Assembly (NCBI GenBank): GCA_022822425.1
Contig: JAJEBS010000151.1
Coordinates: 1-64,000, forward strand
Origin: Gemmatimonadota bacterium
GTDB lineage: Bacteria; Gemmatimonadota; Gemmatimonadetes; Longimicrobiales; Gaopeijiaceae
Direction: 5' to 3'
Length of the DNA: 64,000 bases
The position numbers and the translations under genes were made by a program. Below the pieces are notes generated by a model. That model did no database searches, was not told the DNA's origin, and worked only from the letters and a program-made list of their open reading frames with translations. This document shows positions 1-10,312 of the stretch, piece after piece (the first letter of the stretch is position 1; every line of letters begins with the position of its first letter).

Positions 1-236
1 AACTGGTTCTGAGCCTGGGATACTCCCATACCATCGACTACCCGGAGCCCGAAGGCATCACCCTCGAGTGTCCCCGGCAGGATGTCGTGGTGGTGCACGG
101 GATCGACAAGCAGAAGGTGGGGCAGGTAGCGGCGGAAATCCGGTCGTTCCGGCCCCCGGAGCCGTACAAGGGCAAGGGCGTGCGTTACCAGGGCGAGCAG
201 ATCCGACGCAAGGTCGGCAAGACCGCGGCATCGTAG
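1..236 (+). CDS. rplF: 50S ribosomal protein L6, C-terminal part (truncated by window start)
   Basis: Frame from nt 3 reads [77 protein letters not shown], the L6 C-terminus; followed by rplR. Confidence 0.95.
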   Translation, partial: LVLSLGYSHTIDYPEPEGITLECPRQDVVVVHGIDKQKVGQVAAEIRSFRPPEPYKGKGVRYQGEQIRRKVGKTAAS

Positions 237-258
237 TCGCCCGCATAGCGAGGAAACC

Positions 259-648
259 GTGACCGCAAAGAGTTCGAAGTTGAGAAGGAGCCGGCGCCTG
301 CAGCGCATCCGGCGGCATCGCAGGGTCCGCAAGCGCGTGAACGGGTCCGCCGAACGCCCGCGGCTCGTGGTGTTCCGTTCCCTGAAGCACATGGAGGGGC
401 AGCTGGTGGACGACGACCTTGGTCGCACCCTGGTCGGGATCTCCACCCGGTCCGCGGTTCTCCGCGAGTTCGAGACCGAGTCTCGCAACCCGGGAGTCGA
501 GCGGGCCCGGGCGGCGGGCAGGATGCTGGCCGATCGTGCTCGTGCGGAGGGCATCAGCACGGCGGTATTCGACCGTGGCGGCTATCGATATCACGGCAGG
601 GTGAAGGCTTTTGCCGACGGCGCGCGCGAGGGAGGGTTGAACTTCTGA
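259..648 (+). CDS. rplR: 50S ribosomal protein L18
   Basis: L18 sequence ([26 protein letters not shown]...[26 protein letters not shown]) and operon position. Confidence 0.97.
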   Translation: MTAKSSKLRRSRRLQRIRRHRRVRKRVNGSAERPRLVVFRSLKHMEGQLVDDDLGRTLVGISTRSAVLREFETESRNPGVERARAAGRMLADRARAEGISTAVFDRGGYRYHGRVKAFADGAREGGLNF

Positions 649-1166
649 TGGCCAGAAACAGGGGTAAGAACAGCGACCGCTCGCGAGAGAGCGAACTTGT
701 CGAGAACGTCATCCACATCAACCGCGTCGCCAAGGTGGTGAAGGGCGGACGCCGCTTCTCGTTCACCGCGCTGGTCTCGGTGGGCGACCAGAAGGGCAAC
801 ATGGGCGTTGCGCTGGCCAAGGCGAGCGACGTTGCGGAGGCGATCCGCAAGGCATTCGAGCGGGCACGGCGGAACATGCAGGAGGTGTCGATCGTTCGCG
901 GCACCCTGCCGCATGAGATCATCGGCCGGTGGGGCGCGGGGCGGGTGCTCCTGCGTCCCGCGGCGCCGGGGACGGGCGTGATCGCCGGCGGTCCGGTCCG
1001 GGCGGTGCTGGAGGCTGCGGGGGTCACCGACGTGCTGACCAAGAGTCTCGGTTCGAACAACCCCATCAACGTGGTCAAGGCGACGCTGAACGGCCTGACG
1101 CGGCTGGCCACGCCCGAGCAGGTCGCGCGCGAGCGCGGCATAAGCGTCGAACAACTGGGAGGCTAG
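648..1166 (+). CDS. rpsE: 30S ribosomal protein S5
   Basis: S5 motifs ([36 protein letters not shown]); TGATG overlap with rplR. Confidence 0.98.
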   Translation: MARNRGKNSDRSRESELVENVIHINRVAKVVKGGRRFSFTALVSVGDQKGNMGVALAKASDVAEAIRKAFERARRNMQEVSIVRGTLPHEIIGRWGAGRVLLRPAAPGTGVIAGGPVRAVLEAAGVTDVLTKSLGSNNPINVVKATLNGLTRLATPEQVARERGISVEQLGG

Positions 1167-1169
1167 ACC

Positions 1170-1364
1170 GTGTCCGACACGCCCGGGAAGATCCGGATCA
1201 AGCAGGTGCGCAGCGGCATCGGGAGGCTGAGCAAGCACCGGAGGACGTTGCGCGCCCTGGGGATCCGCAGGCACCAGCAGTCGGTTGTCCACACGGACAC
1301 CGCGGCCATCCGGGGCATGATCCGCAAGGTCAGCCACCTGGTGGAAGTCACCGAAGTCACCTGA
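1170..1364 (+). CDS. rpmD: 50S ribosomal protein L30
   Basis: [32 protein letters not shown] typical of L30; GTG start. Confidence 0.95.
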   Translation: MSDTPGKIRIKQVRSGIGRLSKHRRTLRALGIRRHQQSVVHTDTAAIRGMIRKVSHLVEVTEVT

Positions 1365-1382
1365 ACGACGGAGATCGCACCG

Positions 1383-1832
1383 ATGTCAGAACTTCACCGG
1401 CTGAGCCCCGTACCGGGGTCACGCAAGGCGCGCAAGCGCGTCGGACGCGGACCCGGCTCCGGGCTGGGCAAGACGGCCGGCAGGGGGCACAACGGTCAGA
1501 AGTCCAGAAGCGGCGGCACCGTTCCCGCCTGGTTCGAGGGCGGGCAGATGCCCCTGCAGCGGCGCATCCCCAAGCGGGGGTTCAAGAACCGCGGACGCGT
1601 CGAATACGCGGTCATCAACGTCGGCGACCTGAACCGGCTGGACACCGACCGGATCACCCTGAAGGCGCTCATCCAGGCCGGGGTGGCGGGTGGCGGCCGC
1701 AAGCCGGTGAAAGTGCTCGGAACGGGTGAAGCGGAGAGGGCGATGCACGTCGAGGCGCACGCGTTCAGCGCGTCCGCGCGCCGCAAGATCGAAGCCGCCG
1801 GGGGCACGGTGACCGTGTCCGGCGCCCGCTGA
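1383..1832 (+). CDS. rplO: 50S ribosomal protein L15
   Basis: RVGRGPGSGLGKTAGRGHNGQKSRSGG and operon context. Confidence 0.97.
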   Translation: MSELHRLSPVPGSRKARKRVGRGPGSGLGKTAGRGHNGQKSRSGGTVPAWFEGGQMPLQRRIPKRGFKNRGRVEYAVINVGDLNRLDTDRITLKALIQAGVAGGGRKPVKVLGTGEAERAMHVEAHAFSASARRKIEAAGGTVTVSGAR

Positions 1833-1858
1833 CGTCAATCCGCGAGACGGGGTAAAGG

Positions 1859-3172
1859 ATGGCAAACCCGATTCCCAATCTGTTCCGGGTCCCGGAACTC
1901 AAACAGAAGATCCTCTTCACGCTGTTCATCCTTCTCGTCTACAGGCTGGGGGCGCACATTACCGTGCCCGGCCTGGATGTGAACATCCTGCGGCAGCAGT
2001 TCGGGCAGCTGAGCAATACGCTGTTCGGGATCTACGACATGTTCGTGGGAGGCGGTCTCAGCCGGGCCACGATCCTGGCGCTCGGCATCATGCCCTATAT
2101 CTCCGCCTCCATCATGTTCCAGCTGCTCTCGGCGGTGGTTCCCACGATCGAGAAGCTGCAGAAGGAGGGAGAGCAGGGGCGCAAGAAGCTCACCCAATGG
2201 ACGCGCTACACGACGGTTGTGCTGTCCATCATCCAGGCCTACGGCTACGCGGTGTTCCTGTCCAGCATTCCGGGCGCGGTTCGCACCCCCGGCCTGCTGT
2301 TCATGTTCACCACCGTCGTTGCGCTCACGGTCGGCGCCGTCTTCGTCATGTGGCTGGGAGAGCAGATCACCGAACACGGCATCGGCAACGGCATGTCGCT
2401 GCTGATCTTCTTCTCCATCATCGAGGGATTTCCGGCGGCCATCGGCCGGACCTGGGAGTCGTTCGTGGTCGGAGAGATCAGCGTGGTCGGCCTTGCCGCG
2501 CTGGGCGCCGTGGTCGTGGGGGTGACCGCGGGGGTGGTGGCGATGACCATGGCGGCCCGCAAGATCCCGGTTCAGATACCACGCAAGGTGATGGGGCGCG
2601 GTCGCATCCGCGAAGGACAGAAGAGCTTCGTTCCGCTGCGCGTGAATTCGGCCGGCGTCATGCCGATCATCTTCGCACAGTCGTTCATCATCGTGCCGGG
2701 CACGCTTGCGGCCTTCTCGAGCGCCGGCTTTCTGCGCGAGATCTCGGATCTCTTCCAGCCCGGGAACTGGCTCTACTACGGGAGCTACGCCCTCCTGATC
2801 CTCTTCTTCACCTACTTCTACACGGCCATCATCTTCAATCCCGTGGATCTGGCCGAGAACCTGAAGAAGCAGGGGGCCTTCATCCCCGGGGTCAAGCCGG
2901 GCGCGCGCACGGCCGAGTACATCGACAGGATCCTGACGCGCATCACCCTTCCGGGCTCGATCTATCTGGCCATCCTCGCGCTGCTGCCCTTCTGGATCGT
3001 CGACTGGTTCAACATCCAGACCTTCTTCTTCGGGGGCACCAGTCTGCTGATCGTGGTCGGGGTAGGGCTGGACACCGTCCAGCAGGCCCAGCAACACCTG
3101 CTTCTTCGCCACTATGACGGCTTCATGAAGAAGGGGAGGGTCAAGATGCGGGGCCGTGGGCGCTACGTCTGA
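1859..3172 (+). CDS. secY: Preprotein translocase subunit SecY
   Basis: 437 aa multi-TM protein with SecY motifs; follows rplO. Confidence 0.98.
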   Translation: MANPIPNLFRVPELKQKILFTLFILLVYRLGAHITVPGLDVNILRQQFGQLSNTLFGIYDMFVGGGLSRATILALGIMPYISASIMFQLLSAVVPTIEKLQKEGEQGRKKLTQWTRYTTVVLSIIQAYGYAVFLSSIPGAVRTPGLLFMFTTVVALTVGAVFVMWLGEQITEHGIGNGMSLLIFFSIIEGFPAAIGRTWESFVVGEISVVGLAALGAVVVGVTAGVVAMTMAARKIPVQIPRKVMGRGRIREGQKSFVPLRVNSAGVMPIIFAQSFIIVPGTLAAFSSAGFLREISDLFQPGNWLYYGSYALLILFFTYFYTAIIFNPVDLAENLKKQGAFIPGVKPGARTAEYIDRILTRITLPGSIYLAILALLPFWIVDWFNIQTFFFGGTSLLIVVGVGLDTVQQAQQHLLLRHYDGFMKKGRVKMRGRGRYV

Positions 3173-3202
3173 TGCAGCCCCCGTGAGCGCCGCCGGAACT
3201 CC

Positions 3203-3871
3203 GTGGGGAGCAGCATGATCGCCGTTTTCCTGGGCCCTCCCGGCGCCGGCAAGGGCACGCAGAGCGCGAAGCTCATCCGCGATGTGGGCTTTCGCAAGAT
3301 CGCGACGGGAGATCTGCTCCGCGCCGCGCGCCAGGCGGGCACCGAACTGGGTGACGCGGCCCGGCGCTACATGGATGCGGGCGAACTGGTTCCGGACGAG
3401 GTGATCGTCGCGCTGGTGGAGGAGACCCTCGAGGGTCTGCCCGCGGAAGCGCCGATTCTCTTCGACGGCTTTCCGCGTACGCTGCCCCAGGCGCGGGCGC
3501 TGGACGACGCGCTCGCGCGCACGGGACGGGCCGTGGAGGGCGTCGTCGTCCTGGACGTGCCCGAGCAGGTCGTGCTGCGCAGAATCGGTGGGCGCCGCAT
3601 CAGCCCGAAAGGGCGGGTCTACAACATTCACGACGATCCCCCACGCGTAGAAGGTGTCTGCGACGAGACCGGGGAGCCCCTGATCCATCGGAAGGACGAT
3701 CGTCCACAGACCATCCTGCGCCGGCTCCGGGTCTACGAGGCGCAGACGGAACCCATCATCGCCTACTACGAGGAAGGGGCGCCGCCGGTGGCGCGCCTGG
3801 ACGGCACGCAGGGCATCGAAGAGACGTATCGGTCGGTTCGGGCGGCCCTTGCGGCGCATGCCGGCGTGTGA
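3203..3871 (+). CDS. adk: Adenylate kinase
   Basis: P-loop FLGPPGAGKGTQSAKL, DGFPRTLPQA; start may be the internal Met at about 3215. Confidence 0.97.
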   Translation: MGSSMIAVFLGPPGAGKGTQSAKLIRDVGFRKIATGDLLRAARQAGTELGDAARRYMDAGELVPDEVIVALVEETLEGLPAEAPILFDGFPRTLPQARALDDALARTGRAVEGVVVLDVPEQVVLRRIGGRRISPKGRVYNIHDDPPRVEGVCDETGEPLIHRKDDRPQTILRRLRVYEAQTEPIIAYYEEGAPPVARLDGTQGIEETYRSVRAALAAHAGV

Positions 3872-3880
3872 GACTGAACC

Positions 3881-4675
3881 ATGGTCCAACGGAACCAGAT
3901 GATCCGACTGAAGAGCGAACCCGAGATCGCCGAGATCGCGCGGGGCGGAGCCATCATCGGCGAACTGTTTGCCGTGCTGCAGGATGTCGTGCGCCCAGGT
4001 GTCACAACGGCCGAACTCGACCGCCTGTCCGAGGATTTCATCCGCTCCCACGACGGAGCGGTGCCGGCATTCAAGGGGCTGTACGGTTTCCCGGGCGCCG
4101 TGTGCACCTCGACCAACGCGGAGGTCGTGCACGGGATTCCCAGTCGGCGCCGGGTCCTGAAGGACGGCGACATCGTTTCACTCGATGTGGGGGTCAGGCT
4201 CAACGGGTGGTGCTCCGATTCGGCGAGCACATTCACGGTAGGCGATGTGGACGCGGCGACGCGCCGGCTGCTGGAGGTCACGAGGGAGGCTCTGGATCGG
4301 GCCATCGCCGCAGCCGTGCCTGGAAACCATGTCGGCGATATCGGCGCGGCTGTGGAAGGCACCGTTCGCGGGACCGGATTCGCCGTCGTCCGCGACCTGG
4401 TGGGGCACGGGGTGGGGCGGGAGGTGCACGAAGCGCCTCAGGTGCCCAACTTCGGACGCCCCGGACAGGGTCCGCGGCTGCTCGACGGAATGGTTCTGGC
4501 CATCGAACCCATGCTCACGGCGGGGGCCGAGTCCATCCGCACCCTCGACGACGGATGGACCGTCGTAACCAGCGATGGTTCGCGCTCCGCGCATTTCGAG
4601 CACACCGTAGCCGTCACCGGGGAGCGCGCACGGGTGCTGACCGCTTCCGCGCGCCCGGTGGCCGCCTCCACATGA
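3881..4675 (+). CDS. map: Type I methionine aminopeptidase
   Basis: MIRLKSEPEIAEIARGGAI..., DVGVRLNGWCSDSASTF, GHGVGREVHEAPQVPN. Confidence 0.96.
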   Translation: MVQRNQMIRLKSEPEIAEIARGGAIIGELFAVLQDVVRPGVTTAELDRLSEDFIRSHDGAVPAFKGLYGFPGAVCTSTNAEVVHGIPSRRRVLKDGDIVSLDVGVRLNGWCSDSASTFTVGDVDAATRRLLEVTREALDRAIAAAVPGNHVGDIGAAVEGTVRGTGFAVVRDLVGHGVGREVHEAPQVPNFGRPGQGPRLLDGMVLAIEPMLTAGAESIRTLDDGWTVVTSDGSRSAHFEHTVAVTGERARVLTASARPVAAST

Positions 4676-4686
4676 CGGAATTGCCA

Positions 4687-4715
4687 TTGAGCCCCACAGG
4701 GCTTTCGGTTATCTT
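4687..4715 (+). promoter_or_regulatory. Putative sigma70-type promoter of the alpha operon (TTGAGC-17 nt-TATCTT)
   Basis: TTGAGC 4687-4692, 17-nt spacer, TATCTT 4710-4715, upstream of rpmJ; AGCCC-CACA-GGGCT hairpin overlaps the spacer. Confidence 0.6.
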
Positions 4716-4766
4716 TCAATTTCTGTGCAGTGAAGCAGACCACCCCGTCGCCAAGGACCAGCCGAA

Positions 4767-4883
4767 ATGAAAGTGCGGAGCAGCGTGAAGGCCATCTGCG
4801 AGCACTGCAAGGTGATCCGTAGGCGTGGCGTCGTCCGTGTCATCTGCGCACGCAACCCCCGCCACAAGCAGCGGCAGGGTTAG
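4767..4883 (+). CDS. rpmJ: 50S ribosomal protein L36 (zinc-binding form)
   Basis: Manual translation [38 protein letters not shown]; absent from the supplied ORF track because it is short. Confidence 0.97.
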   Translation: MKVRSSVKAICEHCKVIRRRGVVRVICARNPRHKQRQG

Positions 4884-4911
4884 GAATCTCCCGAGTTTCG
4901 GAACGCGAACC

Positions 4912-5292
4912 GTGGCACGAATCGCAGGCGTCGATCTTCCGCGAAACAAGCGCGTCGAAGTCGCGCTCACCTACATCTACGGCGTCGGGCCCACCCGCGC
5001 GAGGGAGATTCTGGACGCGACCGGCGTGGATCCCGACAAGCGCACCTTCAACCTCACCGACGAGGACGTCAGCCGGCTGCGCAGGCAGATCGAGACCGAG
5101 CTGAAGGTCGAGGGCGCGCTGAGGACCGAGGTGTCGATGAACATCAAGCGGCTGATGGACATCGGCTGCTACCGCGGATTGCGCCATCGCCGGGGATTGC
5201 CCGTGAGAGGGCAGAGAACTCACACGAACGCCCGCACCCACAAGGGCCGCCGCCGGGCCATCGCCGGCAAGAAGAAGGCGCCCAGGAAGTAG
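4912..5292 (+). CDS. rpsM: 30S ribosomal protein S13
   Basis: [30 protein letters not shown]..., [27 protein letters not shown] start at 4912 preferred over the 4825 start of the ORF track. Confidence 0.97.
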   Translation: MARIAGVDLPRNKRVEVALTYIYGVGPTRAREILDATGVDPDKRTFNLTDEDVSRLRRQIETELKVEGALRTEVSMNIKRLMDIGCYRGLRHRRGLPVRGQRTHTNARTHKGRRRAIAGKKKAPRK

Positions 5293-5310
5293 GGCCGAGG
5301 AAGAACGCGC

Positions 5311-5706
5311 GTGGCAAAGGGACGAAAGCCGGCACGGGTCCGGCGTGCGAAGAAGGTCGTGGAAGCCGAAGGCGTGGCGCACATCAAGGCGACCTTCAAC
5401 AACACGATCATCACCATCACCGATTCGGCGGGCAATACGGTCGTCTGGTCGAGCGCCGGCAAGGCGGGGTTCAAGGGTTCCAAGAAGTCGACTCCCTTCG
5501 CCGCCACGGTCGCTGCCGAACAGGCCGGCCGGGAGGCCGTGAGCCTCGGCGTCCGGCGCGTCAGCGTGCGCGTCCAGGGTCCCGGCTCGGGCCGCGAGTC
5601 CGCCATACAGGCACTCTACGCGGCAGGGCTGCACATCATGGCGATCGAAGACGTCACGCCGCTGCCGCACAACGGTTGCCGGCCACCCAAGAAGCGCCGG
5701 GTATAG
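5311..5706 (+). CDS. rpsK: 30S ribosomal protein S11
   Basis: [32 protein letters not shown]. Confidence 0.98.
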   Translation: MAKGRKPARVRRAKKVVEAEGVAHIKATFNNTIITITDSAGNTVVWSSAGKAGFKGSKKSTPFAATVAAEQAGREAVSLGVRRVSVRVQGPGSGRESAIQALYAAGLHIMAIEDVTPLPHNGCRPPKKRRV

Positions 5707-5718
5707 GAAGGGAAACGG

Positions 5719-6354
5719 ATGGCGCGGTATACCGGACCTGTTTGCAAGCTTTGCCGTCGGGAAGGGCAGAAACTCTTCCTGAAGGGCCTGAAGTGCTACA
5801 CGGAAAAATGTCCGATCGAGCGCAGGGCATACCCGCCCGGCCAGCACGGTCCCGCACAGGCCCGTCGCCGGAAGCGCTCGGACTACGCGGTCCAGTTGCG
5901 CGAAAAGCAGAAGACCAAGCGAATCTACGGGCTGCACGAAAAGCAGTTCCGCAACCTGTTCAACAGGGCGGCACACCAATCGGGCGTGACGGGGGAGAAC
6001 CTGCTCGTGGCCCTCGAACGACGCCTGGACAACGTCGTCTTCCGGCTCGGTTTCGCAGCGAGTCGCAGCCAGGCGCGGCAGCTGGTCCGCCACCGCCACG
6101 TGGAAGTGAACGGCCGCATCGTGGACGTCCCCAGCTATGCGGTGCGAGGCGGGGACGACATCGCGATGAAGGCCAGATCGCGGGATCTGCTCCCGGTTCA
6201 GGCCAGCCTCGAGTCGCGCGTCCGTCCCGACACCGCCGAATGGCTGGCGGTCGACGACAAGACGCGGGTCGGGCGGGTGCTGCGGCTCCCGACTCGCCAG
6301 GACGTGCCGATGGCCGTCCAGGAGCAGTTGATCGTGGAGCTGTACTCGAAGTGA
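5719..6354 (+). CDS. rpsD: 30S ribosomal protein S4 (cysteine-containing form)
   Basis: [37 protein letters not shown]4 RNA-binding domain. Confidence 0.98.
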   Translation: MARYTGPVCKLCRREGQKLFLKGLKCYTEKCPIERRAYPPGQHGPAQARRRKRSDYAVQLREKQKTKRIYGLHEKQFRNLFNRAAHQSGVTGENLLVALERRLDNVVFRLGFAASRSQARQLVRHRHVEVNGRIVDVPSYAVRGGDDIAMKARSRDLLPVQASLESRVRPDTAEWLAVDDKTRVGRVLRLPTRQDVPMAVQEQLIVELYSK

Positions 6355-6433
6355 TTCGGACGTTCGGAAGAAACCCGGGGGTGGGTTTCCCATTCATCCC
6401 ACGGATGCTGTCGAATAAGCCACGGAGGAGCGC

Positions 6434-7483
6434 GTGGAGATCGATCTGACCGGGCTGGTACTTCCCGAGCACGTCGAGGTGACGGGCTTCAGCGACGAGG
6501 GGAAGACCGCCGAGTTCGTCATGCAGCCGCTCGAGCGCGGCTATGGCTATACGCTGGGGAATTCCGTTCGGCGGGCTCTGGTTTCGTCGTTGCGGGGTGC
6601 GGCCATATGGGCGTTCCGCATAGAAGGCGTCGTGCACGAGCACCAGACCATCCAGGGTGTGGTGGAGGACGTGCATCAGGTCATTCAGAACCTGAAGGCG
6701 CTTGTGCTCACTCTCGACGACGATGTGGACGAAGCCAAACTCACCGTTCACGTGGACGCGGCGGGACCGGTTACGGCGGCCGACATCAACGCGCCGGGAT
6801 CCGTTGAGGTGCTCGATCCGGACCAGCCCATCCTCACGCTCGAGGGCGACCGCAGCCTGAGCATGGAGCTCTACCTCAACAAGGGCCGCGGCTTCGTGCT
6901 CTCCGACCAGCACCCGCGTCCGGAGGGATCTCCGGTCGACCTGGTGCCGATCGATGCGATCTACAACCCGGTGCGCCGTGCCAACTTCACGGTCGAGGAA
7001 ACCCGGGTCGGCGAGCGCACCGACTTCGACCGGCTGTCGTTCAGAGTGGAAACCGACGGGTCCGTTCGTCCCGAGCAGGCGATGGCCAACGCCGCGGGGC
7101 TGGTGCGCAGGTACCTCGAGTACATGCTGAGCTTCAGTGTCAACGGTGCTCCCGAGCCGCCCGCGCCAGGAACGGTGCCATTGCCCGCGCGCATACGGAT
7201 GCAGCTTGCCCGCCCCATCGAGGAAGTGACGGAAATCTCGGTGCGATCGCGCAACTCGCTGCAGAAGGAGAACCTCCGCACCCTTGGCGATCTCGTGCGG
7301 CGCACCAGGAAGCAGATCCTCAACATCGATAACTTCGGCCAGAAGTCGATGGAGGAACTCCTCGCGTTTCTGGACGAACACTCCATAGAACTCGGAATGT
7401 CGCTGACGACGGGTCCGGACGGCGAGTGGTTCCTGGCCGAGGAAGAAACCGCCCCGGGCGCCGGGGAACCGTCCGATGACTAG
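6434..7483 (+). CDS. rpoA: DNA-directed RNA polymerase subunit alpha
   Basis: RpoA N-terminal domain (PLERGYGYTLGNSVRRALVSSLRGAA) and C-terminal HhH domain. Confidence 0.98.
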   Translation: MEIDLTGLVLPEHVEVTGFSDEGKTAEFVMQPLERGYGYTLGNSVRRALVSSLRGAAIWAFRIEGVVHEHQTIQGVVEDVHQVIQNLKALVLTLDDDVDEAKLTVHVDAAGPVTAADINAPGSVEVLDPDQPILTLEGDRSLSMELYLNKGRGFVLSDQHPRPEGSPVDLVPIDAIYNPVRRANFTVEETRVGERTDFDRLSFRVETDGSVRPEQAMANAAGLVRRYLEYMLSFSVNGAPEPPAPGTVPLPARIRMQLARPIEEVTEISVRSRNSLQKENLRTLGDLVRRTRKQILNIDNFGQKSMEELLAFLDEHSIELGMSLTTGPDGEWFLAEEETAPGAGEPSDD

Positions 7484-7563
7484 CAATCCGTGGATGAATC
7501 CGCCAGGGCCTGCCGGCATCCGCCATCTGCCGCCAGGCATCGCCAACTGAACCCCGACGACTC

Positions 7564-7923
7564 ATGCGCCATCGCAAAACCGGACGCAGCCTCTCTCGGA
7601 CCGCCAGCCACCGGCGGGCGGTTCTGCGCAACATGGCGACCGCGCTCTTCCGGCACGGGCGAATTGAAACCACGACCGCGAAGGCGAAGGAACTCCGTCC
7701 CTACGCGGAACGCCTGATTACGCTGGCGAAGCGGGGCGACCTCCACGCCCGCAGGCTCGTTGCGCGAAAGATCTCCGACCGAGATGTTCAGGGAAGGTTG
7801 TTCGACGAGATCGCTCCAGGGTTCGCCCGCCGTCCGGGCGGGTACACGCGAATCCTCAAGCTGCGCCACCGCAGGGGCGACGCGGCCGAGATGGCTCTCA
7901 TCGAACTTGTGGAACGAGACTAA
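7564..7923 (+). CDS. rplQ: 50S ribosomal protein L17
   Basis: [37 protein letters not shown]. Confidence 0.98.
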   Translation: MRHRKTGRSLSRTASHRRAVLRNMATALFRHGRIETTTAKAKELRPYAERLITLAKRGDLHARRLVARKISDRDVQGRLFDEIAPGFARRPGGYTRILKLRHRRGDAAEMALIELVERD

Positions 7924-7947
7924 CCTCCAACGCAGGGGCACCGGACC

Positions 7948-8532
7948 ATGCTCGATCTCGGATCCCGCCGGGGCGCGGCCGAAAAAGCGGCACTTCCACT
8001 CATGATCGTGGCCTTCCTGGGCATCGCGGGGTTTCTCTACTGGCTCAACGTGACGGCGGTCGGGACGACCTCCGCCGTTGTGGCCGCCCCGGAGGAGGAT
8101 CCGTTTGCCGACGCCATCCCGATCGTGGCCGCGTCGCTGGAGACGAACGCGCTGCAGTTCGAGGGAGCGCTGCTTCGGGTCCCCGACGTCACCGTGGTCA
8201 GCCGCGTCGGCGACCAGGCCTTTTGGACCCAGTTGCCCAACGAGGACAACTTCTTTATCAAGATGGGCCCCGAGTTGACCGGCGACTCCGTGCCGATGGC
8301 GGTGTCCTCCGGCGAGACCGCCAGCTTCGTGGTGGGTACGCTGCATATCATGGATGACAGCACGCTGGACGCCTGGGAGAGCCAGGGGGCGTTCGAGAAC
8401 ACCCCGACGGGCCGTCTCGAGGCGGAGTTCGCGGACGTATTCCTGGAATTGGTCCATTTCGAGCGGGGTGCCGGGGAGGCGGAGGAGAGCGGGACGGAGG
8501 AGGCTTCTCCGCCGGGAGGCGGATCCCAGTAG
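7948..8532 (+). CDS. Hypothetical membrane-anchored protein, possible OB-fold-like soluble domain
   Basis: Single N-terminal TM segment followed by [38 protein letters not shown]; intact ORF between rplQ and rpmB. Confidence 0.75.
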   Translation: MLDLGSRRGAAEKAALPLMIVAFLGIAGFLYWLNVTAVGTTSAVVAAPEEDPFADAIPIVAASLETNALQFEGALLRVPDVTVVSRVGDQAFWTQLPNEDNFFIKMGPELTGDSVPMAVSSGETASFVVGTLHIMDDSTLDAWESQGAFENTPTGRLEAEFADVFLELVHFERGAGEAEESGTEEASPPGGGSQ

Positions 8533-8618
8533 CCCCCGGTCGTGCCCGCGACGACGGGGTTTCGCGACCACAGGAAACGAGAGGTTCCGCTGCGGCGGTC
8601 AACGGATCAGGCGAGCAG

Positions 8619-8837
8619 ATGGCGAAAGTATGTAAACTGTGCGACAAGCGGCCAGCGACCGGCAACAACGTGAGTCACGCCCACAACAAGACCCGGCGCC
8701 GGTGGCTTCCGAACCTCCAGACCGTGCGCGTCCTCGACGACAGCGGACGGCGCCGAAAGGTCCGCGTGTGCACCCGCTGCATTTCTGCTGGAATGGTCAG
8801 GAAGGCGCCGCGGTTCCGGCCGAGCGCGAAGGCCTGA
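8619..8837 (+). CDS. rpmB: 50S ribosomal protein L28 (zinc-binding form)
   Basis: [34 protein letters not shown]...VRVCTRC. Confidence 0.97.
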   Translation: MAKVCKLCDKRPATGNNVSHAHNKTRRRWLPNLQTVRVLDDSGRRRKVRVCTRCISAGMVRKAPRFRPSAKA

Positions 8838-8895
8838 CCGGGTTCCCGTCCCCCGAACACCCTTCCGGGCCGGTCCGGGAGTTCTGCTCCGGGGC

Positions 8896-10245
8896 ATGAA
8901 CGGCCGAACGCACGACCCGATGCTGGAGCACTTCCGTTCCGGCAGCCTCACCATGGGGGTGATCGGGCTCGGCTACGTTGGCCTGCCCCTTGCCACCATC
9001 GTCGGTGAAGCCGGGATACGCGTCATCGGGTTCGATATCGACGAGTCCGTCGTGGACGGGGTCAACGGGGGCACGAGCCATATCGGCGACGTGCCCTCGA
9101 CTCGCCTGGCGGCGCTCACGGGGGCAGGCATGCTGCGTGCGACCGCCGACATGTCGCGCCTCCGGGAGTGCGATGTCATCGCCATCAGCGTCCCGACTCC
9201 GCTGTCGAAGACGCGTGACCCCGACATTTCCTTCATCCTGGCGGCCGCCTCGGCCGTTGGCGCGGGCCTGCGCCGCGGCCAGCTGGTGGTGCTGGAATCG
9301 ACCACCTATCCCGGCACGACCCGGGAAGTGGTTCTCGGAGAGCTGGCGAAGAGCGGATTGGTGGTGGGAGAGGACTTCTTCCTCTGTTTTTCGCCCGAGC
9401 GAACGGATCCGGGGAATCAGGTCTGGACGACACGCAACACGCCCAAGGTCATCGGGGGGGTGACGAGCCGGTGCACGGCCGCCGGCGCGGCATGCTACAG
9501 CCGCTTCATCGACCGCATGGTGCCGGTGTCCAGCGCGGAAGTAGCCGAACTCAGCAAGATCCTGGAGAACACCTTCCGGGCAGTGAACATCGGGCTGGTG
9601 AACGAGACCGCCCTCATCGCCGACCGGCTGGGCGTGGACATCTGGGAAGTGGTCGAGGCAGCCGCCACCAAGCCCTTCGGGTTCATGCGCTTCGTCCCGG
9701 GTCCCGGCCTCGGGGGACACTGCATTCCCGTCGATCCCCACTATCTGTCCTGGAAAATGCGCACGCTCGACTTCCGCACCCGCTTCATCGAGCTGGCGTC
9801 GGAGATCAACGCAAGCATGCCTCGATTCGTCGTTGACCAGGTTCGCGACGCCCTGAACGACGAGGGCAAGGCGGTCAGGGGCTCCACGGTGGCCATTCTG
9901 GGGGTCGCGTACAAGAAGGACATCGGGGACGTACGGGAGTCTCCGGCGCTCTACATCATCGAGCTGCTGGAGGCCGCGGGCGCCAGCGTCCTCTACCACG
10001 ATCCTCACGTGCCCTTCCTCAACGACGAGCGGACGGGGCCGCGCGAATCGGTTGCGCTCACGCCTTCCCTGCTGGGTCGGGCGGATGTGGTGTTGATCCT
10101 GACCGACCACTCCTGCTTCGACATGCGCGAAATCGTGGCGACGTCGAGGGTGCTGGTGGACGCCCGCAACGCCACGGCGGGCACGAACGAGCGGGCGGTG
10201 TCGCGCCGCGGGGCGGGGTGGATCGTGAAAGGTGGCCTCGCCTAG
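8896..10245 (+). CDS. Nucleotide-sugar dehydrogenase (UDP-GlcNAc/ManNAc 6-dehydrogenase-like)
   Basis: VIGLGYVGLPLA, SPERTDPGN, ENTFRAVNIGLVNE, PGPGLGGHCIPVDPHYLSWK, GVAYKKDIGDVRESP. Confidence 0.92.
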   Translation: MNGRTHDPMLEHFRSGSLTMGVIGLGYVGLPLATIVGEAGIRVIGFDIDESVVDGVNGGTSHIGDVPSTRLAALTGAGMLRATADMSRLRECDVIAISVPTPLSKTRDPDISFILAAASAVGAGLRRGQLVVLESTTYPGTTREVVLGELAKSGLVVGEDFFLCFSPERTDPGNQVWTTRNTPKVIGGVTSRCTAAGAACYSRFIDRMVPVSSAEVAELSKILENTFRAVNIGLVNETALIADRLGVDIWEVVEAAATKPFGFMRFVPGPGLGGHCIPVDPHYLSWKMRTLDFRTRFIELASEINASMPRFVVDQVRDALNDEGKAVRGSTVAILGVAYKKDIGDVRESPALYIIELLEAAGASVLYHDPHVPFLNDERTGPRESVALTPSLLGRADVVLILTDHSCFDMREIVATSRVLVDARNATAGTNERAVSRRGAGWIVKGGLA

Positions 10246-10312
10246 TCACCTCGGCCTATGCGGCGCGGCCTCCACCCCGGAACCTGTGGGGCGCGATCCC
10301 GGTAGGGGACGC

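Noticed and set aside
1835-4132. 765-aa minus-strand ORF antisense to secY-adk-map
   Set aside because: Shadow ORF; covered by strongly supported conserved genes on +.
4825-4911. Upstream extension of rpsM in the ORF track
   Set aside because: Overlaps rpmJ out of frame; the conserved S13 N-terminus begins at GTG 4912.
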